Shown here one piece after another: positions 1 through 13,019 of a stretch of DNA of 64,000 nt (the first letter of the stretch is position 1; every line of letters starts with the position of its first letter). A program made the translations under genes and the position numbers. Below the pieces are notes generated by a model, which did no database searches, had not been told where the DNA came from, and saw only the letters and a program-made list of their open reading frames with translations. Origin of the DNA: Anthostomella pinea (taxonomy: Eukaryota > Ascomycota > Sordariomycetes > Xylariales > Xylariaceae); contig CAUWAG010000003.1 of assembly GCA_963556695.1 (NCBI GenBank), positions 2,046,001-2,110,000 on the forward strand, in the 5' to 3' direction.

Positions 1-3000
1 CGAATTGATAGATCTGTACGAGAAGAAGAATATCCCCAAAGTCATCTACTGTATACATGCTCTGAGTTGGCTTCTGTTCAGGAAGGGCATTGTCGACTTC
101 AGGATAGGCAACCTCGTGGGCCAGCTGGAGTTCGAGCAACATGAGCTGGAAGCTATGCAGAAGGGCCTCGATAAGCTCGGCGTGAGCATGCCTACTTTTG
201 GCAATATGAGCGCCGACTTTGGTGTGGAAGCGCCTACACCCGAGCCGGAAGAGACCGAAGAAGAGCGAATCGACCGAGAGCTAGCCGAGAACGAGACGAC
301 CGTCATCGACCTACAAGCGCAGATGCGAGGTGCCATGGTTCGAATGCGGCTGGCTGATGTGATGCAGCGGCTATGGGACTCGGAAGAGCAGGTTATAGAC
401 CTTCAGGCGCGCATACGAGGCGACTGGACTCGACAGATTATGGGCTACAGACTGCAGATGCGCAAGTTTGCCGTCAACCTGCAGAGTTCGGCGCGTGGAT
501 TCCTGGTTCGGAGCAGAATGATGCACAGGAAGCATTTCTGGAAGAGCAAGGAAAAGAATATTCTCAAGCTTCAGAGCGTGGTGCGGGCGATGAAAGTCCG
601 TGATGAGGTACGAGACACTCGATCTCAGTTGGATCGAGTGGACGGCCCCATACGGAGTGTTCAAGCCTTGTTCCGCGGCTACCTTGCTCGCGAGAAGGTC
701 GCCGCCCAGCAGCAGGAGACGACTAGCATGACCGGTCCCGTACTGGAACTCCAAGCTGCGATCAGAGGAATGCTAGCCAGAGAGAGAGTGGACCGAGACC
801 TTTCTGCCCTTGGAGAGGAAGCCGAGGCTATAACCGGCTTTCAGGCTGTGATCCGAGGAATGACGGCCAGAGAGAGAGTGGGCCGAGACCTTTCTGCCCT
901 TGGAGAGGAAGCCGAAGGAGTCATAACCGGCTTGCAGGCTACTGCCAGGGCCATGCTGACCCGCCACCGGATACAATGTCAACGCGAATCACTTGAAGAG
1001 GAAGCCGGTGCCATAACCGACTTGCAGGCTGCTGCCAGGGCCATGATAACCCGACACCAGATACAATGTCAACGCGAAGCCCTCGAAAGCTTCACACCCC
1101 AGTTTGAGCTACTGCAGGCCGCCAGTCGTGGTAACCTACTGCGACAGGAAGTCAAAGCAACCAAGGCTGAACTTGAGCAACATGGTCCCGAGATTGGCAC
1201 ACTGCAGTCCCATATTCGTGCAGCGGCAGTCCACCGCGATGTGGCCCAGACGTTGGATGCGCTACATAGCCATGAGGCCCAGGTACTTGAGCTTCAGTCC
1301 CTAGCTCGAGGCATGCTGCAGCGGGAACTCATAGCGGCCGACCTTGATGCCCTCGAGACGCATACGCCCGAGATAACGAGCCTCCAAGCTAGGATACGCG
1401 GATCTCTGTTTAGGGAGCAGCACTTTGCCTTCCTCGACGATCTGAAGTCTAACGAGCAAGAAGTCATCTCGCTTCAAGCACTTGCGCGCGCTATGATCCT
1501 ACGCAGCAACGTTGGCGAACTGCTAGGCGAGATTGATGAGCACGAAGAGGCAATCATCGAACTGCAAGCTCTGGCTCGAGGATTCCTCGTGCGACAAACG
1601 TTCGCTGCGAAGAAGAAGCACTTCAACGAGAACATGGCAAAAGTCGTCAAGATCCAGAGTTTTGTGCGCGGCAAGCTTCAGGGGGAGGCATACAAGAATC
1701 TCACAGCTGGGAAGAACCCCCCTGTAAACGCTGTGAAGAATTTTGTGCACTTGCTGAACGACAGCGACTTCGACTTCAACGAAGAAATCGAATTCGAGCG
1801 CATGCGGAAGACGGTCGTCCAGCAAGTCCGGCAGAATGAGATGCTCGAGCAGTACATTGATCAGCTCGACATCAAGATCGCGTTGCTGGTGAAGAACAAG
1901 ATTACCCTCGACGAAGTTGTTCGACATCAGAACAACTTTGGCGGCCACACCAGCAATCTGCTCGCCAATGCTTCCATTTCCTCCACCAACCAATTCGATC
2001 TCAAGGCCCTCAACAAGAGCTCCAGAAAGAAGCTCGAGTCGTACCAGCAGCTATTTTTCAACCTTCAGACACAGCCACAGTACCTCGCTCGGCTGTTCAA
2101 GCGTATCCGTGAATCGGGTACGGCCGAGAAGGAGTGCAAACGCATAGAACACCTGATGATGGGGCTTTTCGGATACGCGCAGAAAAGGAGAGAAGAGTAC
2201 TATCTGCTGAAAATCATATCAAGATCGATACGGGAGGAAGTAGAGTCCTGCCACTCCATCCAAGACTACCTTCGGGGCAACTTCTTCTGGTCCAAGATAC
2301 TAAGCAACTACACCCGGTCTCCACGCGACCGGAAGTACCTGAGGGAACTTCTCGGCTCGTTGGTACGAGACAACATCGTCGAAGATCCCGCTCTGGACTT
2401 GGAGAGCGACCCAATGCAGATCTACCGGTCAGCCATCAACAATGAGGAGCTTCGTACGGGACAGCCGAGTCGACGGCAATTGGACATCCCTCGCGAACTC
2501 GCCATCAAAGACCCGGAGACCCGTGAGCTGTTCATCGACCATCTGCGAGACCTAAGAGAAATCTGCGATCAGTACTTCCTTGCCTTGGAGGACTTGCTAC
2601 CTCGAATGCCTTACGGCCTGCGGTTCATCTGCCAACAGACGTTTGAAGCTCTTTGTGACCGTTTCAAGCGAGAACCTCAGCGCCACGTACTCCAAATTGT
2701 AAGCAACTGGATGTGGCGGTTCTATCTGCAACCTGCGGTTGTCAACCCCGAGCAGGTTGGCGTGATCGAGAAAAATCTCGCCCCTCTTCAGAAGCGGAAT
2801 TTGAGCGAGGTCGCCAAAGTCCTTGGCCAGATCGCATCAGGTCGTCCCTTCGGTGGTGATAACATTTACCTCCAGCCTCTCAATGCATTTGTGGCCGAGT
2901 CGAGTGAGCGACTAGCCCAGATCACCAACGATCTGATATCGGTTGGCGATGCCGAGAGCACATTCCACATTGACGAGTTCAACGACCTATACGCCAAAAA

Positions 3001-4157
3001 CCGGCCGACACTTTACATCAAGATGACCGATATCTTCGCCATCCACACCCTGGTTGCCCAAGAACTTCCCAGCATCTGCCCTGGCCGAGACGATGTGCTC
3101 CGCGAGATCCTACAAGATCTGGGCAGTGCGAAGAACAACGAGAATGAGATGCACGCTGCCGGCTCATCGGATATTCAAATGTTCCTTACTCCCAAGCTGC
3201 ACGACGTCGATGATCCAGAGGCTGATATCAAGCACCTCTTCATGGAAACCAAGAGATGTATCTTGTACATCATCCGTGTCCAGACAGGTGCCAACCTGCT
3301 CGAGATTCTCGTTCGCCCACCTACACAGGAAGACGAGCACAAATGGCGGACACTCCTGCGAGAAGACTTTGCCTCTGGCAGCAAGACAAAGGGCGCCTAC
3401 TCGGATGTCAACATGGTGGATGTGACTCGTATGTCGTACTATGACATGAAACGCAATGCCCTGGAGAACATCATGCGCTTGGAGCAGATGGGACGCGTTT
3501 CCAAACACAATTTCTACCAAGACGTTCTCAATGCCATCGCACTGGATATCCGCACCAAGAGCCGCCGCCGTATACAGCGACAACGTGAGTTGGAGGGAGT
3601 CCGACTGACCCTGGGGAATCTTCACGAGAAGGCCAAGTACCTTGAGCAGCAGCGTAAGAGTTACGACGATTACATCGAACAAGCCATGTCAACGCTGCAG
3701 AAGAACAAAGGGTAAGCATCACGCATGTATCTTTGCCGATGAATCCACACTGACATCCTCTGGCAGGAAAAAACGATTCCTCCTCCCCTTTACGAAACAA
3801 TACAATCATCAAAGAGAGCTCGAACGTTCTGGTCGGGTACCAAAATTCGGCTCCTTCAAATATAGCGTCCGGGCGCTCTCGGAGAAGGGCATTGTTGTGG
3901 CGTGGGAGGGTGTACCGGAACGCGACTGGAGTAGTATTAATCTTACAATTTCGTGCGATGAGGTCGGCATCTTCAACCTCGAGGGCAGCCGTGGCCACAT
4001 CCAGATTCCGGGTGCAAGCGCCCTCATGCCGATCGAAGACCTTCTCCAAGCCCAATTCGAGAGCCACCAGTTCATGAACATGTTCGAGGGCAACCTGAGG
4101 CTGAACGTCAACCTCCTGCTACACTTGCTATACAAGAAGTTCTATCGGACGCAGTAA
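1..4157 (+). CDS. IQGAP-type RasGAP-related scaffold protein, 5' partial
   Basis: The frame is open from base 2, so the true start and most of the N-terminal calponin-homology domain lie outside the window. The first visible residues (LYEKKNIPKVIYCIHALS) match the end of a CH domain. About 16 IQ-like motifs follow (roughly bases 300-1690), spaced near 30 residues, then a RasGAP-related domain (about 2050-2870) and a RasGAP C-terminal domain. Exon 1 ends at 3711; a 55-bp intron (3712-3766, GTAAGC...GCAG) joins in frame to exon 2 (3767-4157), which encodes the conserved KFGSFKYS-ARALSEKGIV-like segment. In fungi these proteins (Rng2/Iqg1 family) act at the contractile ring, binding calmodulin-like light chains through the IQ motifs and F-actin through the CH domain. 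The GAP-related domain of the family is considered catalytically inactive. Two pairs of IQ units are nearly identical (see findings). Confidence 0.95.
776..1080 (+). repeat. 90-bp tandem IQ-repeat duplications inside the IQGAP gene
   Basis: The block starting at 776 recurs almost unchanged at 866. The block starting at 931 recurs at 1021. Both offsets are exactly 90 bp (30 residues, one IQ unit), so the frame is kept. Confidence 0.85.
3712..3766 (+). other. intron of the IQGAP gene
   Basis: GTAAGC donor and CTCTGGCAG acceptor. Removing these 55 bp fuses the two frames so that a Gly codon is split 2+1. The C-terminal family domain is then complete. Confidence 0.9.
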
Positions 4158-7100
4158 GGTCGAGTCCCTCTGAGAAGGCTGGAGTAGTAAGCAGGAAAGA
4201 CGGGGAGGACTGCATGAGAAACGGCGCCGGGGTAGCTCGTTCTGCTGAATGATAATGGGTTTCTTCGATGGGCTAGGGTTGCATGATATTCACGGTCTGG
4301 AGTCGGCATGGTGTTTTTGTGGATAGACGGCGTTTGCCACGTCTACGTCTGCGCCAGCGCTTGTGTCTGTTTAATGTCTGTGGAAATGTCCTCGTCTGAT
4401 AGCATTGGCCGGCTTTGGTATAGGGGATTAAAAACACTCGACTTTGTTCTGCATGATTCCTGGTTACTTACATCCTGGAGGTGTTTCTGCTTTGATTCGA
4501 CTGGGTGACGACTAGCATACTTAGGTAGTTACATAGATGCATGATGATACGACACTGACAATAACTTTGTTAATTTATCTCTCGAGACCTCTGAGCACGG
4601 GGTTTGTTCGGCTTGACGTTGCTCGTATACTGGTTTCCTGGGTCTCTTGGATTATGCGAATCTATGATAGAACAATAATGGCTTTATGACTTCGGGCGTT
4701 CCCTGGGAAAGACGAGTTCTGATGGACTACGAGATCGATCCATCACTGTTCAGCGAAATAGGCCCCAATCAGATAGACCTACGCGTTCCCTTTGATCTAT
4801 CATGGGATTTACATAGCAAACTGACTGTCCCACTCCCCTACAGACTGCACGCGTAACTATGCATAGCAGCAGCAGCAACAGCAGCAAACACATGTGCTTG
4901 TCACGAACATTGTGGGTGGTCTGTGGGAGTCCATGATGTTTCGTCTAGTAGTGATCAAGTCGTTCACCGCAAGTGGGATGGGAGCCACTTGCGAGATACA
5001 GGGAAGTCGATCTTCTGAGGAGATGGGCGGCGAAGGCATTGGAGGACGACGAGAGGAGAGGCCTGCACATGTACGTTCATCGAAACAAAGGGGCTTTGTT
5101 TTCTTGTTCTTGATTTGACGCGCCATGTTATGTGGACCACCACTCTCCTGCAAATAGCTATTGATTACTTTGCTGTTATAGTTGGCATTGCGAATTCGTT
5201 CTCAGCTGTGGATATTCATGACGCACTCCTGACAGACAATATGAAGCAGTTGAACTTGTTTTCGGCTGTCGCTTGCCTCTCGATGTATATAACGTGGCAT
5301 TTAGGCTGGCTTGCTGACGGCTGCTCGCTGAAAGGTGTATGATACGGAACCTGAAAGCGCAGTCATGATGTGGATAAGACACGACGAATTCTTCGAGATC
5401 GCTTTGTGTTCTTGCATCGAGTATGCATGTACTCACTCTATAGCCCTCTTCAAACACCTACTCCACCCACCAATGCGACATATATCGAACGGCTACTGGA
5501 ACGATATATACACCAGAGAACTGAGGTTCACTGGGTCGTTTTGTCACTAGATAGGAGGTTTTTCTGACGGAATCGTGCTTGGGTATTGACTAAAACCATC
5601 TGAACACTCCAGATTGGTACCGCTACAGCGAGGATAGGCTCGTGCGCGGATCTGAATGTATCTAATTTGACACCTCTACAACCTTGCGATGCAATGGCTC
5701 TGGGAGGCGTGGTTTGCACTACTGAGGAGCTACCCCCCACGTTAAATACAAAACAAACAAAACAAACAAAACTCTATAGCCCTCATATCGTTACACCTTG
5801 ACAGCGGACTCAGCACTAGGGGCGAGGAAACGACCTCGAACAGGGGCTTAAGCGCGTAAAGGGGGAGCAGCGTTGCTGCGCGGGTTGAGAAAGTATATTA
5901 CGGAACCCGGGCAAGGCAGGGGTTCTACGTGTTAGAGGTGTTAGTAGAGTGGAACATGAATACGAAGAAGTGGGTGACTGGCTGCCTGGTGGCCTCTCTT
6001 GGTGGTTCAGGCCTTGAGGAGAGAGGGATGAGGGTTATTCAGCGGTTGAAGGGAGGGACGGGTGCTATTGCCAGTATGTTATATCCTACTTGACTTATTG
6101 CTTACGATTCACCCCTATTCCATGTCTTGGGGTTTCTATTCACCGCCGATGACAACGGAAGTGTAAGACTTGAGACACGCCTCTAGTGCTTTAATATCCC
6201 CAAACCACCGCCCCCCAACCGCCGTCATACCCCGCGGCAGCGTCGACCACGAATTTTTTTTTTAAGCACTTCGACCGAAGGGAGGAGCCAAACCCAAATA
6301 CCCCAAAAGACAACAAAAAGCAGAGCCCCCGTGCTGTACGATAAGTCCATCAAAATAAAACCTCGTCTTCAACATACGGGATGAGCCCTAGCCTACGGCA
6401 GCCCCAACCGTCCACCGTTCCGTTCGCCAAAGCCCGCCATGGCGTCGTCGTCTTCTCCACCCCAGCATGCCGCACGTGGGGCTGCCATCCCACTACCATT
6501 TTACTCGCGGCGCTGGTACGCATTTGCACGGGGAACCCGGACGAGCGCGGGGAGTTGGGGATGGTGAGGGGGGTGTGAGGAGTGTGAGGCGCGTGGTCGA
6601 GATTGGGGATTTGGAGCGGGTGAGGGGGAGGTGTGCACGCGGAATGTTGCCGTATTCGGGTGGCTTGAGAGGGAGGGAGGGAGGTTTGGTGTGGTGTGGT
6701 GTGGTGTGATATATTTGGAATGGGGCTGAATTCGGCACTGGTATGGGCTGCATATGGTAGTGAATTACCCTTGACGCATGCTGTTTGCTGCCAATTCCGG
6801 ACAGTCTTATTATCATTTCCCCTAGAGCAGACTCCTACCGGGGAAGAATGGCAGGCAATCACCAAGCATCTCTCACCACCCCACGCAAACAAACACATTC
6901 CCATATTCTAGGTAGGACGCAAGCGGACGCAAAATAGTAACTATGAGCCAGATGGAAGAAGCCGAACGAGTCCTTTTCTGTCATTACCTCCTACTAATCT
7001 GCTAGAATACACGAAGGACGAATCCGAAAGCCCCTAGATTAGGGGGCTTACTAAGTTTTCTGTTTGGTTGCAAGAAGCCTTAGATTCCCCTCGATTCACC

Positions 7101-7357
7101 CACAGCCGACTGAGACAAATGAAAACGGGTAAAGTGAAGGAAGGACGGGAGGAATGGCAGCGGCCGAAAGCAGCAACCGACAACAAGCAACAGACAAAGG
7201 AAAAACCCGGCCAGATGTTTTCAGCCCCACGAACGACGACATGCGCGTCGCCTCCTCTCCCGACTACGCACACGCCCACATCCGTTTGGGCTGCTAACAC
7301 ACGCCCTCCATTTGCCACTTTCCCCACACCCGGGCCGGTACTGGCTCAGGGAGGTGG
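4158..7357. other. intergenic region between two convergent genes, no gene seen
   Basis: About 3.2 kb. It holds a short CAG-rich tract near 4865-4890, an (AAACA)n-like run near 5745-5770 and a GTGTG run near 6690-6710. Open frames here are short and lack recognisable protein character. A small frame starting at 5956 (ATG, about 45 codons) has no support. No tRNA-like B-box with a matching fold was found. Confidence 0.5.
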
Positions 7358-10300
7358 TTATACCGGTGGCGAGCGTGGACGCGGCATGCCGAAATGATAG
7401 TTGAGATCGTGATTATCGGCACGCATGGCGTCGTGCTGCACCGGTTTTCCGATGCCATGCAGCCAATGTCTCCTGCTGAAAACCCAGATGTCGAGTCTGG
7501 TCTTGTCCGCATCTGCGACGGCCGGGTTGCTTGGGTCCGGGGTGAGCTGTGGTACAGGGAGTACTGCCGGGTGACTATTGGTGAAATAACAGAGGCGGGG
7601 AACGATGTTGCGAGATTCGCCCCATAGGACCAGGAGCGTGGTTATCTGCAAGTGCGAGAAGAGGTTGTTGTTGTCCAAGAACTCTTGGCGGTTGTCCGTT
7701 GGCATCCGAGGATCGTTGAACAGTGCCCTCAGCTCGAGGGCGGTCGGGCAGGGTTGCTTGGGGTGCATTTTCTTCCAGCTCGAGATCAGTGCGTACAAGA
7801 GGCCATCGATCTTCGCGTGCGGCTCAGTCATATGGAACACGATAAACCAGCCCCCGAAGGTGTTCTTGGCAGTTTCGAGGTCAGCAGTTCTCTCAGCCGG
7901 GGTCCCCCCCTCAAAGTCGTCACGTATAGCGATCATCCACTTGAATGTGGTTAAGTCATATTGGTCAGCTGGGGGTGGCAGCAGCTGCTGGCTTTGTGTC
8001 GAGCTTTGTGTCGATCCCCCATGGTGCGACGATCTCTTCTTCGACTGGCTGCTTGTCCTCACCGGCTCCACCGTATACTTGGGGTCCATCATGAAGCTCC
8101 TGGGGACCTTGCGCTTCAGGGGGTTGCTGCGCGGAATCTCCGACCTCTTGATGGGGGGCAGCAGCGGAATCTGGGGTGGTGCGTTCTCGGTGATTTTTTT
8201 CCATACCGTCTTGATGTTGCCCTTGAAGCCGAGCTCGAGGTACGTCTTCTGCGGGTAGAGGGCTGTCAAGGCACGTTAGCATTTATCTTTGCGAGGGCGA
8301 GGGCGATACCACGGAGGGGGCCCGGCGTCTGCTTACCCTGTTCTAGCTGTCGACTGATCATGGTCTGCTGCAGCAGCGTCTCTCCCGCCGGGAAGATGGC
8401 CGCGCCGGCGACATACTTGTCGTCTGCGCGCTGTATCTTGGTCAGAGGGCCTGCAACCCCATCGGGCAATGCAGAAATGCTCGGTTTACCCAATTTCTTG
8501 GGTGTAGTGGGAGGAGGCTTCTGCGTCTGGGGCTTCCCCTGCTGCTTGTTTGGCGAGATAGGGGGGCTTTGATAACCCTGCCCCGGCTTCTGCCCGAACG
8601 GGTTCTTGTTGGTAGGACCACTGTTAGTTTGCTGCATGATGTCGGGTTTCTCTTGGCCTAAGGGTATGCGGTATGTGAGGATGCCGAACTCTTGGTCAGC
8701 GTTAGTAGGGTTTCGCCGGACGATTTCGTCCTCGCGGGTCTCGATGGTCTGCTTCCTGGCGGGGGACTGGCGATGAAGGGGACAGCGACGCATGCTGAAG
8801 AAGTGCTCGCGGGTGTATTTTGCTTGAAAGCGTCTTTGTTCCCTAGTCGCCCAGGCGAAGAGGCTGGGTCTTTCAACCCCTTTGAAGTTGCTTCCGTTTT
8901 GGTCCAGGAGCCCCACGTGGCGTCCGGGGTACAACATTGGCCGGTTTCGGACAAGGTCGCCAATAATGCCCTCCCTCAGGATGGTGAAAGGGTTCTCGTC
9001 CTTATTGTTGCTCCTGACGGTGTAGCCCGGGTCGGCCTTGTCGATGACCTCCTGGATGTCTGGCGGCATGAAGTTTACCTCCCCCCTGCCGGTGCGGATG
9101 TCCTCGTTCCACGCGTCCACTGCCAATCCGTAGTCGTCGACAGAGATGGGCTTCTCCCATATCTGGACCATCTCCTGGACTAAGTCGGGCTTGTCGAGCT
9201 GCGTGGCACTGGTGGCCACGGGCCTGGGCTCCTTCTTGTCGTCCGACATGTCTAGAAGGACCGGCCGCTTCCAGGTGTTACGCACCTTGTTCAGGTGCCG
9301 CTCCCTGATCATGTCCACGTGCCTCAGTGTGCGGCCCATACGATAGGCCAAGTTGCGGAAGAACTGACAAGTCCGCTCAGGAGTTCTGTTCGTTTCCCAC
9401 GGTATCTGCAGGTCCTTGGCCCAATCAGGGGGGCGCATAGCTGCCTGATTCGCCCGGAGCTCTTTGACCCATTGTAGCCGTGTTTTTTCCACCTTGGCCA
9501 GTTGCTGCCACGACATCAAGTCCTCATACATGGGCGACCGGCGTTCATACTCGGTGTACGATTCATCGAAGTCCTCGATAACCCACGACTCTTCCTCTTT
9601 TATATGCCGAGTGATGAATTGCATTCTCAGAGCAGGGTTTATCTCATATTCCAGGCAGGCAAGCTCTCCCGGAAACTGCACGCCAACGTGATCAAGCATC
9701 CAAGCCAGCTCCTTGGCATATTGTTCTTCCTGAGAACCGCCATCTTCGACGAACATTGTTCCCATTAAACCCTGAGTAGGATACTGCACGTGGTAGTACG
9801 TCGTAATATCGTCCCGAAACTCCTGGATCTGTTCCTTTCGATCCTCGTCGGTCGCATAACGCCAGCGTACTCGATCCTCAGGGTGCAAATCGTAGTCCGG
9901 TCGTTCTACTTTGGAATTCTCGGTCTCTGTCGCAGGATGGAACCTGTCTGTTGTCAGTGGAATGCCAGAACGTGTATTTGATCCTTTCATCGCAGACTTA
10001 CTTGCACCGGCCGGCCTTCTGCATTTCAATCAAGAAGGTCTCCGCCTCCGCCAAGCTGAACTGATAGCTCTTGTTCGGATGTAGCAGGTAGGGATCATTA
10101 TTGCTGTAGTCCTTCACTTCGTCCTCGCCGCACCCGTTGATGTATGCTAGTGCCTCCACGACGGTTGGGATCGGGAACGCCTCGCGCTGAATCTGAATTT
10201 GTTCTTGCACATCCGGGCCAATCCAGTCGAGGGTCGTCCGAATATCGTCGACCAACTCACCCGGATCGTTATCCGTCCACACATTCACAAGGTGGTCTGG

Positions 10301-12289
10301 ACCCCCGGAATTGTAGACGTCCGCAAAATACAGCTGAAGCTTGGCGTCGAAAATGATCTGGAGGTTGTCCCAAGAGCAGGTCTCGCTCGCTTTGAGAGTG
10401 CGTGAGGGCTGGCAGAGGTATCTCAGCCAGCCGATGTCGCGCTCGTCAACGAGCTTGTATCTGTTCTCGTGCTCATGGGCTTCGTAATACTCGTCCGGGC
10501 CCGCACCTGGACCGGTACCGGTCGTAAAGTCTATGCCTGGGCGGCGCATGATATCCCGGCGTCGAAGGCGGTTCTTCTCACGCCGGTATTGGGGTGTCTC
10601 CTCGTCTTCGTTGGGGTAATTGTTGTCGTCTAAAATGGCGGGAACAGGATCAGTTCTACCTGCGTCGATGTCCCTTAGGATGGCTCTTAGCAGGGGTCGG
10701 GGAGCAACTCCCCATGTCCTCACTAGCAAGGCGAGCAGCTGTTCGAGATACTCGCCGATCTTGAGCCAATAGTCGTCGTACACGGCAATCCCTCGGTAGT
10801 TCTGGGGCCCACGGAAGTTCATGGGCAAAGCAGAAGCTTCGAAAATTTCCCAGTTCATTTTATTGTACCTTCGGCGTTGCCACGTTGCCAGATAGTCTGT
10901 CATCAACTGGTACTGGTTGGACCAATGAACCCACGGGAACGGGTCTCGTTCGCTCATCGGTACTTTGTCAATATGAAGCACGCGCGGGTGGTATACAATC
11001 TCCTTCGGTAACGGGATAGGCTCGTTGTAGGGGAATATAGGCCGCCGCCACATAGTGTTGATGACACGGTTCTCGTGGTTCGTGAACATGTTCAGGCACT
11101 GCTGGAGAGCAGCCCGCTGCCACCCGCGCTTTGGGTAGAAATTGGGATCCTGGGGTCCTCCAGGGGGTCCAGGAGGTCCTCCAGAAGGTCCGCCGGGGCC
11201 ACTAGGATCTATCGTGTTGTCGTACGGAGGCACATTGGCGCAGGTTTCCGCCAGCCCTCCCTTGATGCAGCGCTCGAAATGCTCGTTGTCCATGTCGAAT
11301 CGGAGGTTGGTGGCTGTCGAAATCTTTGATTGCTTTTTCGCGTCCCGCAAAGCACTTCCGAAGAACCAGTTCTCGCTGTGGCAATACATCATGACCTCCG
11401 CCATAGCGGGATCAAGAACTCCGCCGGGTCTGCGGCCTTCAATGTCTTCATCGTCGAAGGCACCGTCGTCGTCGTCGTCGGTGACTTGCCCTGGAAAATA
11501 AATCCGCTCGGGCTGAGCGAGAGAGTAGGGGCCGCAAGTCACGCCTATGCCGACGGTCTTAGTACCAGTCCTGGATTTCAAGGGAGGGAGGGTCCGGCCA
11601 TTTGCATCCTGGTTGGTACCCGGGTCAAGCGTTGCTACGATGCTCAAAGAAGACGGAAGCCTCCAATCATCCGGCCGTGGGACATTCTCGATACGTTTAA
11701 ACTCAGATTGGGCTCTGCTGGGAGTCGGCGGAGGGAAGGCCATCGGGTAGGTGAGCAGGCGTTCCTGTCTGATCTGACCTTGCAGAGTCTCTTCCGTCCA
11801 GGGCGTGAAAGCATCGTGGCGGCGCTTGTCGTAGAAGTGGTGGACTCTGACCATGACGCGGGCATCGTGCAAGGCTCGAACCAGATTGAGATCTGTGAAG
11901 ACGTAATCGCCTCGTTGGCGTCGCTGCTCGGCATTTTCGAGATACTGCTCTATCTCGGCGATCCGATGGGGCCAAATGTCGCCATTTCTCATGCTGTCTT
12001 TACTACTTAGAAAGGCGATTATTTCTGGAATCCTAATGCTTGGATCTTCGTTGCCAGAGCCCGTGGCACCACTCGCGGCCGAGGTTCGCCCGATTGAGCT
12101 CCATTGCTTTTGGAAAGAAGTCGAGCGGCTATTACTCCGGTCATTCGAACTTGGCCATGGTAGTAGGAGATCCTCCTTGATCTCAAAATCGAAGCTGCCA
12201 CTGTACTGGTTGTACTGGTCTACAAGCTCCGCCTGAACATCCTCGTCAGTTGCCTGGAGCTGAGCATCAAGCGCCCAAGAATCGGCCAT
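7358..12289 (-). CDS. large protein of unknown function, 1599 aa, three exons
   Basis: I do not recognise this protein. The start ATG is at 12289. Exon 1 is 12289-10002, exon 2 is 9943-8337 and exon 3 is 8262-7358. Introns 9944-10001 (GTAAGT...ACAG, 58 bp) and 8263-8336 (GTAAGC...GCTAAC...TTGACAG, 74 bp) join the frames exactly, giving 4800 nt. Exon 1 has an acidic Asp-rich run, then a Pro/Gly collagen-like stretch (about 11140-11200). The rest is rich in Trp, Arg, Asp and Tyr with long charged helical-looking segments and a Lys/Pro-rich tail. No signal peptide or membrane segment is visible. A short segment in exon 1 (VINTMWRRPIF) resembles one in exon 2 (KVRNTWKRPVL), which may be a weak internal repeat. 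Length and clean splicing argue for a real expressed gene. Confidence 0.85.
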
Positions 12290-13019
12290 TGTGACAGACG
12301 CTTCTCAGCGAGAAGAGTTGTTAGTTGCTTCGTAATTCTTCGAGCGTCTTTGATCAACAGTGTCACCCCCTTCGCTGACAACCAGACGCGCCAGAGAATC
12401 CCAGCCGCCCGAGGTGCAAGTTCGAGGCCAGCACCCAGGCTCCGTAGATTGCGCGGAATTGTCGTCGTGGTTCGCAGCTGTAACCTGTCAACACCAACTC
12501 ATCCCAAGCTAACGTCGCTTGCTGTAGCCGAACGTTTTCACACGATTGTCATCCAGCGCAGAACGGAGAGACGGTCGCGACAGGTGGGCAAGAAAGAGAG
12601 GGACAGGAAAAAATGGGTTGCGAGTGTCGCACGCGGCGAAGTGTTTTGGAAGCGGTCGCACGGTTATTGTTTCCCTTCGTGAGGAATTCGTCGGTTGCCA
12701 GGGATAGAATCACGGGCATTCCATGGAGAGATCTCCCCCCTTGGGGCCTTCCTCTTTCCAGCATAATAGGAGATGAAGAAAGAATGCTAGCATGGGTCAT
12801 AGCTCTGAGCAAGCAAGTGAGACATAAGGCTGCGTGAAAGAATTGGTCTTTACCGTTTGCGGGCTACTCCCAGCGCTGGCACGCTGGGGATCTTTCCCCG
12901 AAATTGACAATTCAACGGAGTAGTCAATCTCGTTATTTCGCTGCTGTGATGCCTGTGTTCTTTGAGTTAGGAAAGTCTCCAATGTCATTCTTGACATCAG
13001 CAATAATTTTCCCTTCACC
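12290..13019. other. intergenic, presumed promoter region of the 1599-aa protein gene
   Basis: 730 bp between a minus-strand gene and the plus-strand pseudogene. No motif or gene could be supported. Confidence 0.4.

Noticed and set aside
5956..6096. Short plus-strand frame starting MNTKKWVTG
   Set aside because: About 45 codons, no intron or family evidence, stops on both sides.
6350..6904. 184-codon minus-strand frame in the first intergenic region
   Set aside because: Pro/His/Thr-rich translation from CACAC-like sequence; no protein signature.
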